The notes under the pieces: model-generated
What the model was told of the DNA's origin: nothing
Database searches by the model: none
Seen by the model: the letters and a program-made list of their open reading frames with translations, nothing else
In this document: in pieces, positions 1-5,402 of the stretch
Layout: each line of letters begins with the position of its first letter
Numbering within the stretch: the first letter of the stretch is position 1
Position numbers and translations under genes: made by a program
IMG/VR virus record: IMGVR_UViG_3300043427_003377
Location: 1 to 38,619 of that record
Strand: one strand, 5' to 3'
DNA: 38,619 nucleotides
From: a virus

Positions 1-63
1 GTGCTACACAACCTACTCACAACCACTACCATTCTCAATCTACAACCAGCACTGGAGACTATC

Positions 64-222
64 ATGGACCCAAGGTCCGAGGCCCGAGGCCCTCTAAGCC
101 CCGCCCCCACATCTTCTGTCAAGCCTGTCCCTGCCCGTCCGTTCTCGGACCCGGGTCGTTCAATGGACGACATCTTGAACGAGGTGTTCACTGTCGTATT
201 CAACCGCAAGCGTGAGGAGTAG
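64..222 (+). CDS. Small Pro/Arg-rich hypothetical protein
   Basis: A 52-aa protein I do not recognise. The frame is open from base 1 (GTG), but the ATG at 64 has a GGAG seven bases upstream, so I start there. The N-terminal third is encoded by three tandem heptamers (70-90), giving a PRSEARGP stretch. The middle is proline-rich and probably disordered. The acidic-then-hydrophobic C-terminus (DDILNEVFTVVF) could form one amphipathic helix. It begins a plus-strand run of short genes. Function unknown; the short length and repeat-derived N-terminus keep confidence moderate. Confidence 0.5.
   Translation: MDPRSEARGPLSPAPTSSVKPVPARPFSDPGRSMDDILNEVFTVVFNRKREE
70..90 (+). repeat. Heptamer repeat, 3 units
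   Basis: Three tandem heptamers CCAAGGT, CCGAGGC, CCGAGGC inside a plus-strand gene. One of the clearest members of the dispersed CCRAGGN family. Confidence 0.75.
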
Positions 223-227
223 CCGTC

Positions 228-839
228 ATGCAACTGAACAAGGACCACAAGGCCGAGATCATCAACAAGATCATGGCCGACATCCCTCGGACGAATTACG
301 GGGATGTCATCCACGGCATCGTGCAGGCGAAGGCCTACGAGTTGATGCCTGCCGAGGTGAAGGTTGTCTACGACAACCAAGACACCCGCAAGTTCCTGTC
401 TCAGCGCCACTGCGTGGCCTACGGCGACTACGCTGGCGGCATTGGCAATGTCTACTGGGGAACCGAGACCACCCACAACACCCTCTATCTGAACCGCCCG
501 CACTACAACGACATGGACGGCGACCTGACCAAGCAGCTCTTGGCCGAGGTCCGAGTTGCGGTGGACAAGGCCGTGCGGCGCGCGGAAGAGCAGGGCAAGG
601 CCCGTAATTCGATGCGCGAGAAGCTCTACACCATGCTGCGGGGCATCCGCACGTTGAAGCAGGCCAAGGACATGCTTGAGGTCGAGCTCCACAAGTACCT
701 GCCTGTCGAGCCGCCCAAGGACGCGACTCAGAAGGCGGCGCAGGCATCGACGGCGCTGGTGCCTTATGTCGTGGCGAACCTGCGCGAGATGGGTTGGCCC
801 AAGGACCAAGAGCCGAGCACCAAGGAAGGAGCAAACTAA
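228..839 (+). CDS. Nmad5-like phage protein
   Basis: A 203-aa soluble protein. The opening (MQLNKDHKAEIINKIM), a central stretch with paired Tyr/Gly residues, an Arg/Glu-rich helix and the ending in a PY..ANLREMGWP motif match my memory of the phage 'nucleotide modification associated domain 5' family. That family name comes from gene neighbourhoods with modified-base synthesis; its reaction is not known. No SAM or nucleotide-binding motif is evident. The stop (837-839) overlaps the next start. The 3' end carries heptamer repeats that encode the KDQEPSTKEG tail. No other base-modification gene is visible, so a direct role in DNA modification is only a possibility. Confidence 0.6.
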   Translation: MQLNKDHKAEIINKIMADIPRTNYGDVIHGIVQAKAYELMPAEVKVVYDNQDTRKFLSQRHCVAYGDYAGGIGNVYWGTETTHNTLYLNRPHYNDMDGDLTKQLLAEVRVAVDKAVRRAEEQGKARNSMREKLYTMLRGIRTLKQAKDMLEVELHKYLPVEPPKDATQKAAQASTALVPYVVANLREMGWPKDQEPSTKEGAN

Positions 840-863
840 TGTCCAAGGACCAAGAGCCGATGA
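799..863 (+). repeat. Heptamer repeats across a gene junction
   Basis: Four units at 799-826 (CCAAGGA, CCAAGAG, CCGAGCA, CCAAGGA), then three at 843-863 (CCAAGGA, CCAAGAG, CCGATGA). The second block encodes the first residues of the next gene, so the repeat spans a stop/start junction. Confidence 0.7.
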
Positions 864-1045
864 TCGTGCTGACTTTAGATCAAGCCAAGGTGGCACTGGA
901 GTGCGCCGAGAACGACATCACCACCACGAAGTTTGGCGAGGTCCCTGACTACGGGGACGTTAGCCAGATGATGTTCTACATGCAGCGCGCGGAGCTGGTG
1001 CAGCGTTTGAAGAATTTGCTGCGGGCGTGCGGGGAGGTGGTGTGA
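839..1045 (+). CDS. Small hypothetical protein
   Basis: 68 aa, starting at an ATG that shares its A with the TAA of the preceding gene (TAATG), which suggests translational coupling. Residues 2-8 (SKDQEPM) come from the heptamer repeat. The rest is a compact alpha-helical protein (LTLDQAKVALE...AELVQRLKNLLRACGE). No family recognised. It overlaps the next start by one base. Confidence 0.65.
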   Translation: MSKDQEPMIVLTLDQAKVALECAENDITTTKFGEVPDYGDVSQMMFYMQRAELVQRLKNLLRACGEVV

Positions 1046-1296
1046 TGGCGATTTCCATGGGCGCATTGGACACCCACATCGTCTTGTGTGGGCTGCACGA
1101 ATACAGGGAAGCGATGATGGTTCAGGCCGAGCGCATGTCGGACCTGCTCGTCGATCACCCCAACGCAGAAATCTCCGGGCTTGGATATGTCGGGGACCTG
1201 CTGAAGAACCTAGAGGCGAGGATCGAGAGCACAGAACGGCTGATCAAGTCATTCACCCGCTCGTATGCGGCGCTGGAACGGTTGGGGAGGTGGTGA
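1045..1296 (+). CDS. Small hypothetical helical protein
   Basis: 83 aa. The ATG at 1045 overlaps the TGA of the upstream gene and follows a strong GGGGAGG. The protein is predicted all-helical, with a charged C-terminal helix (LLKNLEARIESTERLIK) that could be a short coiled coil. No domain recognised. Coupled on both sides. Confidence 0.65.
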   Translation: MAISMGALDTHIVLCGLHEYREAMMVQAERMSDLLVDHPNAEISGLGYVGDLLKNLEARIESTERLIKSFTRSYAALERLGRW

Positions 1297-1583
1297 TGCC
1301 ACAGCATCTAAGAGTGCCCCAGTATCTAAAAGCCTGCCCAGAGTGCAACGGCTCAGGAACGGTGACCTATGAGCGCGTCCACTGCCATTCGCCGTCGCGC
1401 GACGTGGGCTTTGTGGAGGAATACGAAGACGTCTGCGAAAGCTGCCACGGTTCGGGCGAGATCGAGGCGGACGATCTGGATGACGACGAGGACCGTGGCG
1501 ATTGGCTCTTGCACAAGCTTCAGGACGACTACGGCGAGAAGAACGGCCAGTGGATGTACGACGAGGTCAAGCGCGATGACTGA
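1296..1583 (+). CDS. DnaJ-type zinc-finger (CxxCxGxG) protein
   Basis: 95 aa, with two CxxCxGxG elements: CPECNGSG near residues 14-21 and CESCHGSG near residues 47-54. This is the zinc-ribbon pattern of the DnaJ central domain, expected to bind one zinc. The C-terminal half is very acidic (EADDLDDDEDRGD), then helical. There is no J-domain or C-terminal DnaJ domain, so it is not a chaperone homologue. Such mini zinc-ribbons are common phage accessory proteins of unknown role. ATG overlaps the previous TGA after a GGGGAGG site. Confidence 0.7.
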   Translation: MPQHLRVPQYLKACPECNGSGTVTYERVHCHSPSRDVGFVEEYEDVCESCHGSGEIEADDLDDDEDRGDWLLHKLQDDYGEKNGQWMYDEVKRDD

Positions 1584-1749
1584 CCGCACCCTCACCCCCG
1601 AGGTCTACGGCGACTTCGCCCTGTTCATGGAGCAGATGGGCCTGCGTCCCAAGCATGCTGAAAAACCTACAACCACCCCCCAGTCTAAGGTTTATCCCAA
1701 AGCGGAGACGAGCGACTGGTACAAGCAAGGCAAGGAGTGCCCGTTTTGA
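1576..1749 (+). CDS. Small hypothetical protein
   Basis: 57 aa, overlapping the end of the zinc-finger gene by 8 bases. It contains an aromatic N-terminal helix (VYGDFALFMEQMGL), a polar linker, and ends in WYKQGKECPF. Similar short Trp/Cys-ending proteins occur in phage early regions, but I cannot assign a family. Position in the coupled gene chain is the main support. Confidence 0.55.
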   Translation: MTDRTLTPEVYGDFALFMEQMGLRPKHAEKPTTTPQSKVYPKAETSDWYKQGKECPF

Positions 1750-1931
1750 TCTACATGACAATCCTGTGGGTGACGATGCAGGGAGGTCCGCTCGAGGGCG
1801 ACACCTTTGGCATCCCATACCTGACCGAGGAAGCCTGCCGGGCGTCCATGAAAATCGTGGGCGACACGCTGGGCTATGATTACTCGATGACTTGCGAGAC
1901 CTTGCCTATCGATGCGGAGGTGGAGCCATGA
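1746..1931 (+). CDS. Small Cys-containing hypothetical protein, TTG start
   Basis: 61 aa. AAGGAG at 1732-1737 is well placed for a TTG at 1746, which overlaps the TGA of the upstream gene (TTTGA). The alternative ATG at 1755 is too far from that site. A hydrophobic N-terminus (IYMTILWVTMQG) is followed by a globular region with two cysteines (EEACRASMK and MTCETL) that could pair. It may be a secreted or membrane-associated small phage protein, but no signal cleavage site is clear. Confidence 0.55.
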   Translation: MIYMTILWVTMQGGPLEGDTFGIPYLTEEACRASMKIVGDTLGYDYSMTCETLPIDAEVEP

Positions 1932-2098
1932 GAGACTTTTGGGACAACGCCGTGCCGCTGGCAATCACCGCCGTTGCGGGACTATTTTTCTACGGCATGG
2001 GGCAAATCATTTTCGCTGACTTGGAGCGCGGTCAGGTGCGCTACGAACAGTGCATCGCCGCCGACAAGCAGTGGGTGCAGGGGAGTTGCGTGAAATGA
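1928..2098 (+). CDS. Small single-pass membrane protein
   Basis: 56 aa with one predicted membrane helix (AITAVAGLFFYGMGQIIF, about residues 12-29) and a short cytoplasmic or periplasmic tail containing two cysteines. ATGA overlap with the upstream gene. Function unknown; far from the lysis genes, so a holin role is unsupported. Confidence 0.6.
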   Translation: MRDFWDNAVPLAITAVAGLFFYGMGQIIFADLERGQVRYEQCIAADKQWVQGSCVK

Positions 2099-2256
2099 GT
2101 GACAACTCTTGGGAAATAGAGGCGCAAAAACGCATAAACCAGTTAGCCGTTTTGGTGGATTTTACCATGCGCTTAGAGCGATACGCCAAGGACACTGGCA
2201 ATAAGTTTCTGGCAGAGAAGGCCCGCACCACCCTCGAAGAGATCAAAGCCCCATGA
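2095..2256 (+). CDS. Small helical hypothetical protein
   Basis: 53 aa, ATGA overlap with the upstream stop. Highly charged and helical throughout (EIEAQKRINQLAVLVDFTMRL). No recognised domain. Confidence 0.55.
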   Translation: MSDNSWEIEAQKRINQLAVLVDFTMRLERYAKDTGNKFLAEKARTTLEEIKAP

Positions 2257-2447
2257 CCCGCACCCGGCACGACACATCGCCCCAAGCACAGGCCATCCGC
2301 GCCGCTGGCTTTGTGCGCGTGCCGGGTGGGCTTTGGTGTACCTCCGAGCAGCTTCAGCTTATTTTGTATATGCTCAGGCAAAATCTACCTGAGATCAATG
2401 CCATAAAGGAGAGAGCTAATGTATGGCGGAAGGAAGAGGATTACTAA
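2253..2447 (+). CDS. Small hypothetical protein
   Basis: 64 aa, starting with an ATG that overlaps the previous TGA. Contains an AAGFVRVPGGLWCT segment and a C-terminal helix. Its final 29 bases overlap the start of the downstream HTH gene. No family assigned. Confidence 0.55.
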   Translation: MTRTRHDTSPQAQAIRAAGFVRVPGGLWCTSEQLQLILYMLRQNLPEINAIKERANVWRKEEDY

Positions 2448-2712
2448 AGATATGATCGAGGCTTGTCTCGAGAAGGGCTGGTCCAAGGCCCAAGCAGCGC
2501 GGCACTATGGGTTCCACCCCAAGTCCATCGAAGCGGCCTGCGAGCGGTTCGGTATCATGCTGCCCATGTCGATCTTCTCACCGCAAATCCCGGCCTCGGT
2601 CAAAGTCCCAAGGTCCGAGGTCCACGTTCCCAAGAAGAAGGGCAACGCCGTCTGGTCCTGCAGTCCCGCAGCCATCCAACGCGCCCTTCTCAAACAAAAG
2701 GAGAGAATCTGA
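2419..2712 (+). CDS. Putative HTH DNA-binding protein
   Basis: 97 aa with an N-terminal helix-turn-helix (residues about 10-42: a leading helix, then SKAQAARHYGFHPKSIEAACERFG). This resembles the helix-turn-helix of homeodomain-like and transposase-type repressors. The linker after it contains a heptamer-derived VPRSEVHVP stretch, and the C-terminus is basic. AAGGAG upstream of the ATG at 2419 supports the start. Probably a small phage regulator; the operator is unknown. Confidence 0.6.
   Translation: MYGGRKRITKDMIEACLEKGWSKAQAARHYGFHPKSIEAACERFGIMLPMSIFSPQIPASVKVPRSEVHVPKKKGNAVWSCSPAAIQRALLKQKERI
2608..2628 (+). repeat. Heptamer repeat, 2-3 units
   Basis: CCAAGGT, CCGAGGT and a degenerate CCACGTT in the linker of the HTH gene. 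A further pair, CCAAGGC CCAAGCA, lies at 2483-2496 in the same gene. Confidence 0.65.
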
Positions 2713-2713
2713 C

Positions 2714-2995
2714 ATGAACGAGAAACCAAGGGGCATGACGCCAGAGACGTTGGAGGCGGTCATGAAGATGATGCCGGAAGACATGACCGGGTATCAGCTT
2801 TCGGCATTTCTGATGCTGCTGACGGACACCTATTCCCCGGACGCAAGCAAGGGGATTACCCTGCTGCTGACCACGGGCGTGACCTACGCCAGAACCTGCG
2901 GCATGGGTCCAGAAAAGATTTCTAGGATACTACGGGACGTGGCCATCCACGTCGAAGAACAAGACAAAGCCCTGACCAAGAAAAAGGTACACTAA
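2714..2995 (+). CDS. Hypothetical helical protein
   Basis: 93 aa, preceded by GGAGAG. Predicted all-alpha (METLEAVMKMMPEDMTGYQ, LSAFLMLLTDTYSP, then a helix ending in lysines). No recognised family. One base separates it from the next gene. Confidence 0.6.
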   Translation: MNEKPRGMTPETLEAVMKMMPEDMTGYQLSAFLMLLTDTYSPDASKGITLLLTTGVTYARTCGMGPEKISRILRDVAIHVEEQDKALTKKKVH

Positions 2996-2996
2996 G

Positions 2997-3596
2997 ATGA
3001 ACAACAGAGACTTCAAACCATCCGATGTCCGAGACGAAGAGCTCGTCATTCACGGGATTGGCATGAGCGGAACAGCCTTTGCGAAGTCCATCAACGGAAA
3101 CTTTGATGGCCAAGTCTTCATCCCGCAGGGCGTAGCGCAGCGGTTCAACATGCTGCCGGGCGATGCTGTCAGGGCTCGGATCATCCCCAACGGGGAAGAG
3201 CACAGGGACCGAGTTGCGTGGCGCGCGATCTACATTTACCCGAACGGGAATACCCCGCAGGTGCAGCACCGCCCTGCAACCTATGTCCCCCCTCCTGTGC
3301 CAAAGCGGAAGGAGATGACGGACGAAGAGTTGCGCAAGCAGATCGAGAAGCTGACGGATGACGGCTCGGTCTGGACAACTCGGGACATGTTCAGCGAAAT
3401 CTTCGAGCGGGAGCCGGACTACAAGGACGAGTGGGATCACCGCAAGGTATCGTCTGTCGGCAACATCCTGCGATCCATGTGCTTGGCGAAGAAGATGTAT
3501 CGCTCCGAGATTTTTACACACACTGACGTGGCCTATAAGGTATACTTCTCCACGGACATCGAACAGCTAAAGCCGGACGCCTATGCCGACCGTTGA
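2997..3596 (+). CDS. Hypothetical protein with OB-like N-terminus
   Basis: 199 aa. The first 80 residues form a beta-rich module containing FDGQVFIP..., LPGDAVRARIIPN and WRAIYIYP, a pattern that recalls a small OB-fold or cold-shock-like domain. A proline linker (YVPPPVPKRKE) leads to a charged alpha-helical C-terminal domain, perhaps a winged helix (TDDGSVWTTRDMFSEIFE...VGNILRSMCLAKKM). A two-domain nucleic-acid-binding protein would fit, but this is a judgement from residue patterns only. It is the largest gene at this end of the cluster. Confidence 0.6.
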   Translation: MNNRDFKPSDVRDEELVIHGIGMSGTAFAKSINGNFDGQVFIPQGVAQRFNMLPGDAVRARIIPNGEEHRDRVAWRAIYIYPNGNTPQVQHRPATYVPPPVPKRKEMTDEELRKQIEKLTDDGSVWTTRDMFSEIFEREPDYKDEWDHRKVSSVGNILRSMCLAKKMYRSEIFTHTDVAYKVYFSTDIEQLKPDAYADR

Positions 3597-3606
3597 GAGG
3601 GATGCC

Positions 3607-3747
3607 ATGAGCAGCGAAGAGATCAGGCTGGTGAACCTGCTGAAGCGGTTGATCCGGCTTGCCGAACAAGAAAAAAGCTACAGCCTCAAGGCTGTAGCAG
3701 AAGAAGTTGAGGCTTCTGTCTTACGCCTCTTGAAGGCGGCGGAGTGA
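3607..3747 (+). CDS. Tiny helical protein overlapping an opposite-strand terminator
   Basis: 46 aa (MSSEEIRLVNLLKRLIRL...), starting at an ATG with GAGAGGG upstream. Predicted as two amphipathic helices, coiled-coil-like. The middle of the gene (3671-3698) is also the intrinsic terminator of the minus-strand lysis transcript, so its codons SYSLKAVAE are doubly constrained. It could therefore be a chance frame. Confidence 0.45.
   Translation: MSSEEIRLVNLLKRLIRLAEQEKSYSLKAVAEEVEASVLRLLKAAE
3671..3698 (-). terminator. Intrinsic terminator of the lysis transcript
   Basis: A perfect 9-bp stem, GCTACAGCC at 3677-3685 against GGCTGTAGC at 3690-3698, with a TCAA loop. On the minus strand it is followed by six T residues (A-run at 3671-3676). 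It has no T-tract on the plus strand. It ends the transcript that carries endolysin, Rz and Rz1. Confidence 0.85.
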
Positions 3748-3763
3748 CTTGGTAAAAGTGATT

Positions 3764-3860
3764 CGAGGGGCGCAACACAATCTAGAAACCGTCACGGGTG
3801 GCTTTGTGTTGGTCAGAAACCAGACTGCGCTACGGCTTGTTTCCACCAGAGCGCCCCTCG
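3764..3860 (-). ncRNA. Possible structured RNA, three-way junction
   Basis: A 97-nt gene-free stretch with nested complementarity. The outer stem is 3764-3773 against 3851-3860 (10 bp, CGAGGGGCGC). One arm is 3774-3780 against 3804-3810 (7 bp, AACACAA). A second arm is 3811-3820 against 3839-3847 with one bulge. The arms abut with almost no unpaired bases. The minus strand is favoured because pair 3815/3844 is G-U there but a mismatch on plus. It sits in the 3' region of the lysis transcript, just before the terminator. No known RNA family recognised. Confidence 0.55.
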
Positions 3861-3863
3861 CGA

Positions 3864-4088
3864 TTACCCTTTTCTGCCGCAATCCGCAGCCAGCTCGTTG
3901 TGGCTGACGAGATCACGCAACAGCGCCTCGTCGTTCTCCAAGAGCCAGTCAACTACCTCTTCGCTGTTGAGGTAGATCGGGCGGGCGATGTCGCAGAAGT
4001 CACCGCTTGGGCTTGTTGCCACGCACCCAGATAGTAGCCCTGCCACGAAGAGTGTCGCGATCAAAAGCCTCGACTTCGTTCCGCACAT
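3864..4088 (-). CDS. Rz1-like outer-membrane spanin lipoprotein
   Basis: 74 aa. A basic N-terminus and hydrophobic stretch (RLLIATLFVAG) lead to a lipobox LLSGC with Cys22, so export and lipidation to the outer membrane are expected. The mature part is about 53 aa, with two further cysteines. The start lies out of frame inside the Rz-like gene, the classic embedded Rz/Rz1 layout. Its job would be to fuse inner and outer membranes with the Rz partner at the last step of lysis. Assigned from lipobox, size and position; o-spanins are too divergent to recognise by sequence. Confidence 0.75.
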   Translation of the reverse strand: MCGTKSRLLIATLFVAGLLSGCVATSPSGDFCDIARPIYLNSEEVVDWLLENDEALLRDLVSHNELAADCGRKG

Positions 4089-4242
4089 CCTGTGCCTCCT
4101 TGATTGCTTTGATCTTCTTGTCCGCCATCTTCATGCGGACTCTGTCCTCGCCGTCGCTGATCCACTTGGACCGGATGCCGAGGACACCGAGGAAGAAGGC
4201 GACAGCAACGGCAGCGTAGAGTTGGAAACGGAGAGGGATCAT
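4000..4242 (-). CDS. Rz-like inner-membrane spanin
   Basis: 80 aa, with the ATG at 4242 overlapping the endolysin TGA (ATGA). An N-terminal membrane helix (FQLYAAVAVAFFLGVLGI) is followed by a charged coiled-coil-like periplasmic segment (KMADKKIKAIKEAQDVRNEVE), the usual i-spanin design though shorter than lambda Rz. The Rz1-like gene starts within it. Together they would span the periplasm after endolysin has cut the wall. Confidence 0.72.
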   Translation of the reverse strand: MIPLRFQLYAAVAVAFFLGVLGIRSKWISDGEDRVRMKMADKKIKAIKEAQDVRNEVEAFDRDTLRGRATIWVRGNKPKR

Positions 4243-4862
4243 CGCACGCCCTCCGCCCACTTCTTGATGCGCTCTCGCATGATGTAGGCTGCGGCAAGAA
4301 CCACGATGCCAGCGAACACAAGCGCCACAACCTGTGCCACACCATCGAGCGCTCCGACGGCCGCGACCCCAGCGCCAGCGCCTGACGCGATCTGTACGGC
4401 GGAAGCCCGTACAGTGGTCGATTGCGACGGATCAGTGCGCTCTGCCGGGGGCTTGGCCTTGCTTGTCCAGTCGCCCTCGGGATAGACCTTGCGGTCGAGC
4501 TCGAAGTGCGGGCCGTCTTTGAAGCTTGTCCAGTCGCCGCCCCAGTCTAGAGCCACTTCCTCCTTCTCTGCCGCCGCCTTCACGGCAGGGCCGAGCTTGT
4601 CGTAGAGCGGCCAGTCAAAGGCAGCCTTGCCATTCGGCCCGATGGGCACAAGGTCCACGGCATGGCCCGTCAGGTGGCGGCTGTTCATGGTCTTTGAGGC
4701 ACCGCTGGCAACGAGCTGCTTTTGCCGCTCCTTAGTGCGAAGCCCCTCAATGACGACAAAATCAAGCGGGCTGTCCAGCAGCGCGCGGTCGATGACCCGG
4801 CGGAGGTCAGGGTGGACGCCGTTCAGGTTCTTCAGGCTTCGTGCACTATACTTGCGGCTCAT
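4239..4862 (-). CDS. Endolysin, M15 peptidase with C-terminal membrane segment
   Basis: 207 aa. The M15 (VanY/L-Ala-D-Glu peptidase type) zinc motifs are clear: SRHLTGHAVD with His63 and Asp70, and GPHFEL with His119. It should cut peptide cross-links of peptidoglycan. After a linker of Pro/Ser/Thr residues comes a C-terminal hydrophobic helix at about 176-194 (VVALVFAGIVVLAAAYI) and a basic tail, unusual for soluble M15 endolysins. No separate holin is visible nearby, so the tail may anchor the enzyme or act in hole formation. The ATG at 4862 has GGGAG upstream; the open frame extends further but starts in the repeat-bearing intergenic region. Confidence 0.85.
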   Translation of the reverse strand: MSRKYSARSLKNLNGVHPDLRRVIDRALLDSPLDFVVIEGLRTKERQKQLVASGASKTMNSRHLTGHAVDLVPIGPNGKAAFDWPLYDKLGPAVKAAAEKEEVALDWGGDWTSFKDGPHFELDRKVYPEGDWTSKAKPPAERTDPSQSTTVRASAVQIASGAGAGVAAVGALDGVAQVVALVFAGIVVLAAAYIMRERIKKWAEGVR

Positions 4863-4904
4863 GGTCAGGGCTCCCTGCTTACCTTCGGGCGGAGCATACA
4901 TGAA

Positions 4905-4940
4905 CCAAGGCCCGAGGTCAAAGAGCCTTGTCCCCGAGGC
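4905..4940 (+). repeat. Heptamer repeats in a divergent intergenic region
   Basis: CCAAGGC, CCGAGGT, a degenerate CAAAGAG, and a further CCGAGGC at 4934-4940. This is the one clearly intergenic copy; it lies between the divergent endolysin and RHH genes and overlaps the spacer of the promoter at 4928-4956. Confidence 0.65.
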
Positions 4941-4956
4941 ACAGGAAGTGTATAAC
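4928..4956 (+). promoter_or_regulatory. Sigma70-like promoter for the RHH gene
   Basis: TTGTCC at 4928-4933, a 17-bp spacer, and TATAAC at 4951-4956, about 32 bp before the ATG at 4988. A TTGGAG ribosome site follows at 4972-4977. Confidence 0.6.
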
Positions 4957-4987
4957 CCAAACACAAGTCTGTTGGAGTTTACGAACA

Positions 4988-5188
4988 ATGGCCCACAAAG
5001 ATCAGGTCTTCAAGAACGTGGCCGTCCCTGCGGACGACCACCAGCTTTTGTCGATCATCGCGGAGCATGAAGATCGGTCGATGGCACGCCAGCTCGCCGT
5101 GATGATCCGCGAAAAGTACCACGCGATTCAATCGGCAGCGGGTAGTACGGTGGAGGGCACGGCTCCAGCTTCGGGAAAGAGATCATAA
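4988..5188 (+). CDS. Ribbon-helix-helix (Arc-like) DNA-binding protein
   Basis: 66 aa. The pattern VFKNVAVPADDHQLLSII (beta strand then helix A) followed by RSMARQLAVMIREKY (helix B) fits the MetJ/Arc ribbon-helix-helix fold, which binds DNA as a dimer. It is the only plus-strand gene between two minus-strand blocks and has its own promoter. It probably represses itself and the divergent lysis operon, or the adjacent helicase operon. Its 3' 134 bases overlap the end of a convergent minus-strand gene. The polar C-terminal tail is probably disordered. Confidence 0.75.
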   Translation: MAHKDQVFKNVAVPADDHQLLSIIAEHEDRSMARQLAVMIREKYHAIQSAAGSTVEGTAPASGKRS

Positions 5189-5402
5189 GGGTAGCCAAGC
5201 GCTCCTTGCACATCTCTTTGAGCATGATCTCGCAAAAGAAAACCTCGAGCCCACTGAAGTAGCTCATGTGGGCGAGAGCATCCTCCTTCGACAAGTCCCC
5301 GAACTTAAACTCGAGGACCGCCTTCATGAACTGCCACTGCGCCATGATGTCGTCGCCCGTGATGATGTCGAGCTCCTGCATCCGTGTCAGAGTTGCAGCC
5401 AT
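5055..5402 (-). CDS. Hypothetical protein downstream of the helicase
   Basis: 115 aa, starting 16 bases inside the 3' end of the helicase gene. Residues 1-75 form a plausible helical protein (MQELDIITGDDIMAQWQ..., SYFSGLEVFFCEIMLKEMC). The last 40 residues (Pro/Arg/Ser-rich) are antisense to the RHH gene and look like a non-selected read-through tail. No domain recognised. The coupled start supports it as real; the C-terminal end is doubtful. Confidence 0.5.
   Translation of the reverse strand: MAATLTRMQELDIITGDDIMAQWQFMKAVLEFKFGDLSKEDALAHMSYFSGLEVFFCEIMLKEMCKERLATLMISFPKLEPCPPPYYPLPIESRGTFRGSSRRAGVPSTDLHAPR

Noticed and set aside
3764-3860. tRNA gene
   Set aside because: The minus strand has a D-arm-like GTAGCGCAGTCTGGT and a loop resembling an anticodon loop, but the acceptor and T-arm do not pair as a cloverleaf; the three-way junction fits better.
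3764-3860. Hammerhead ribozyme
   Set aside because: Three stems and a GAAAC are present, but the conserved CUGAUGA core is missing.
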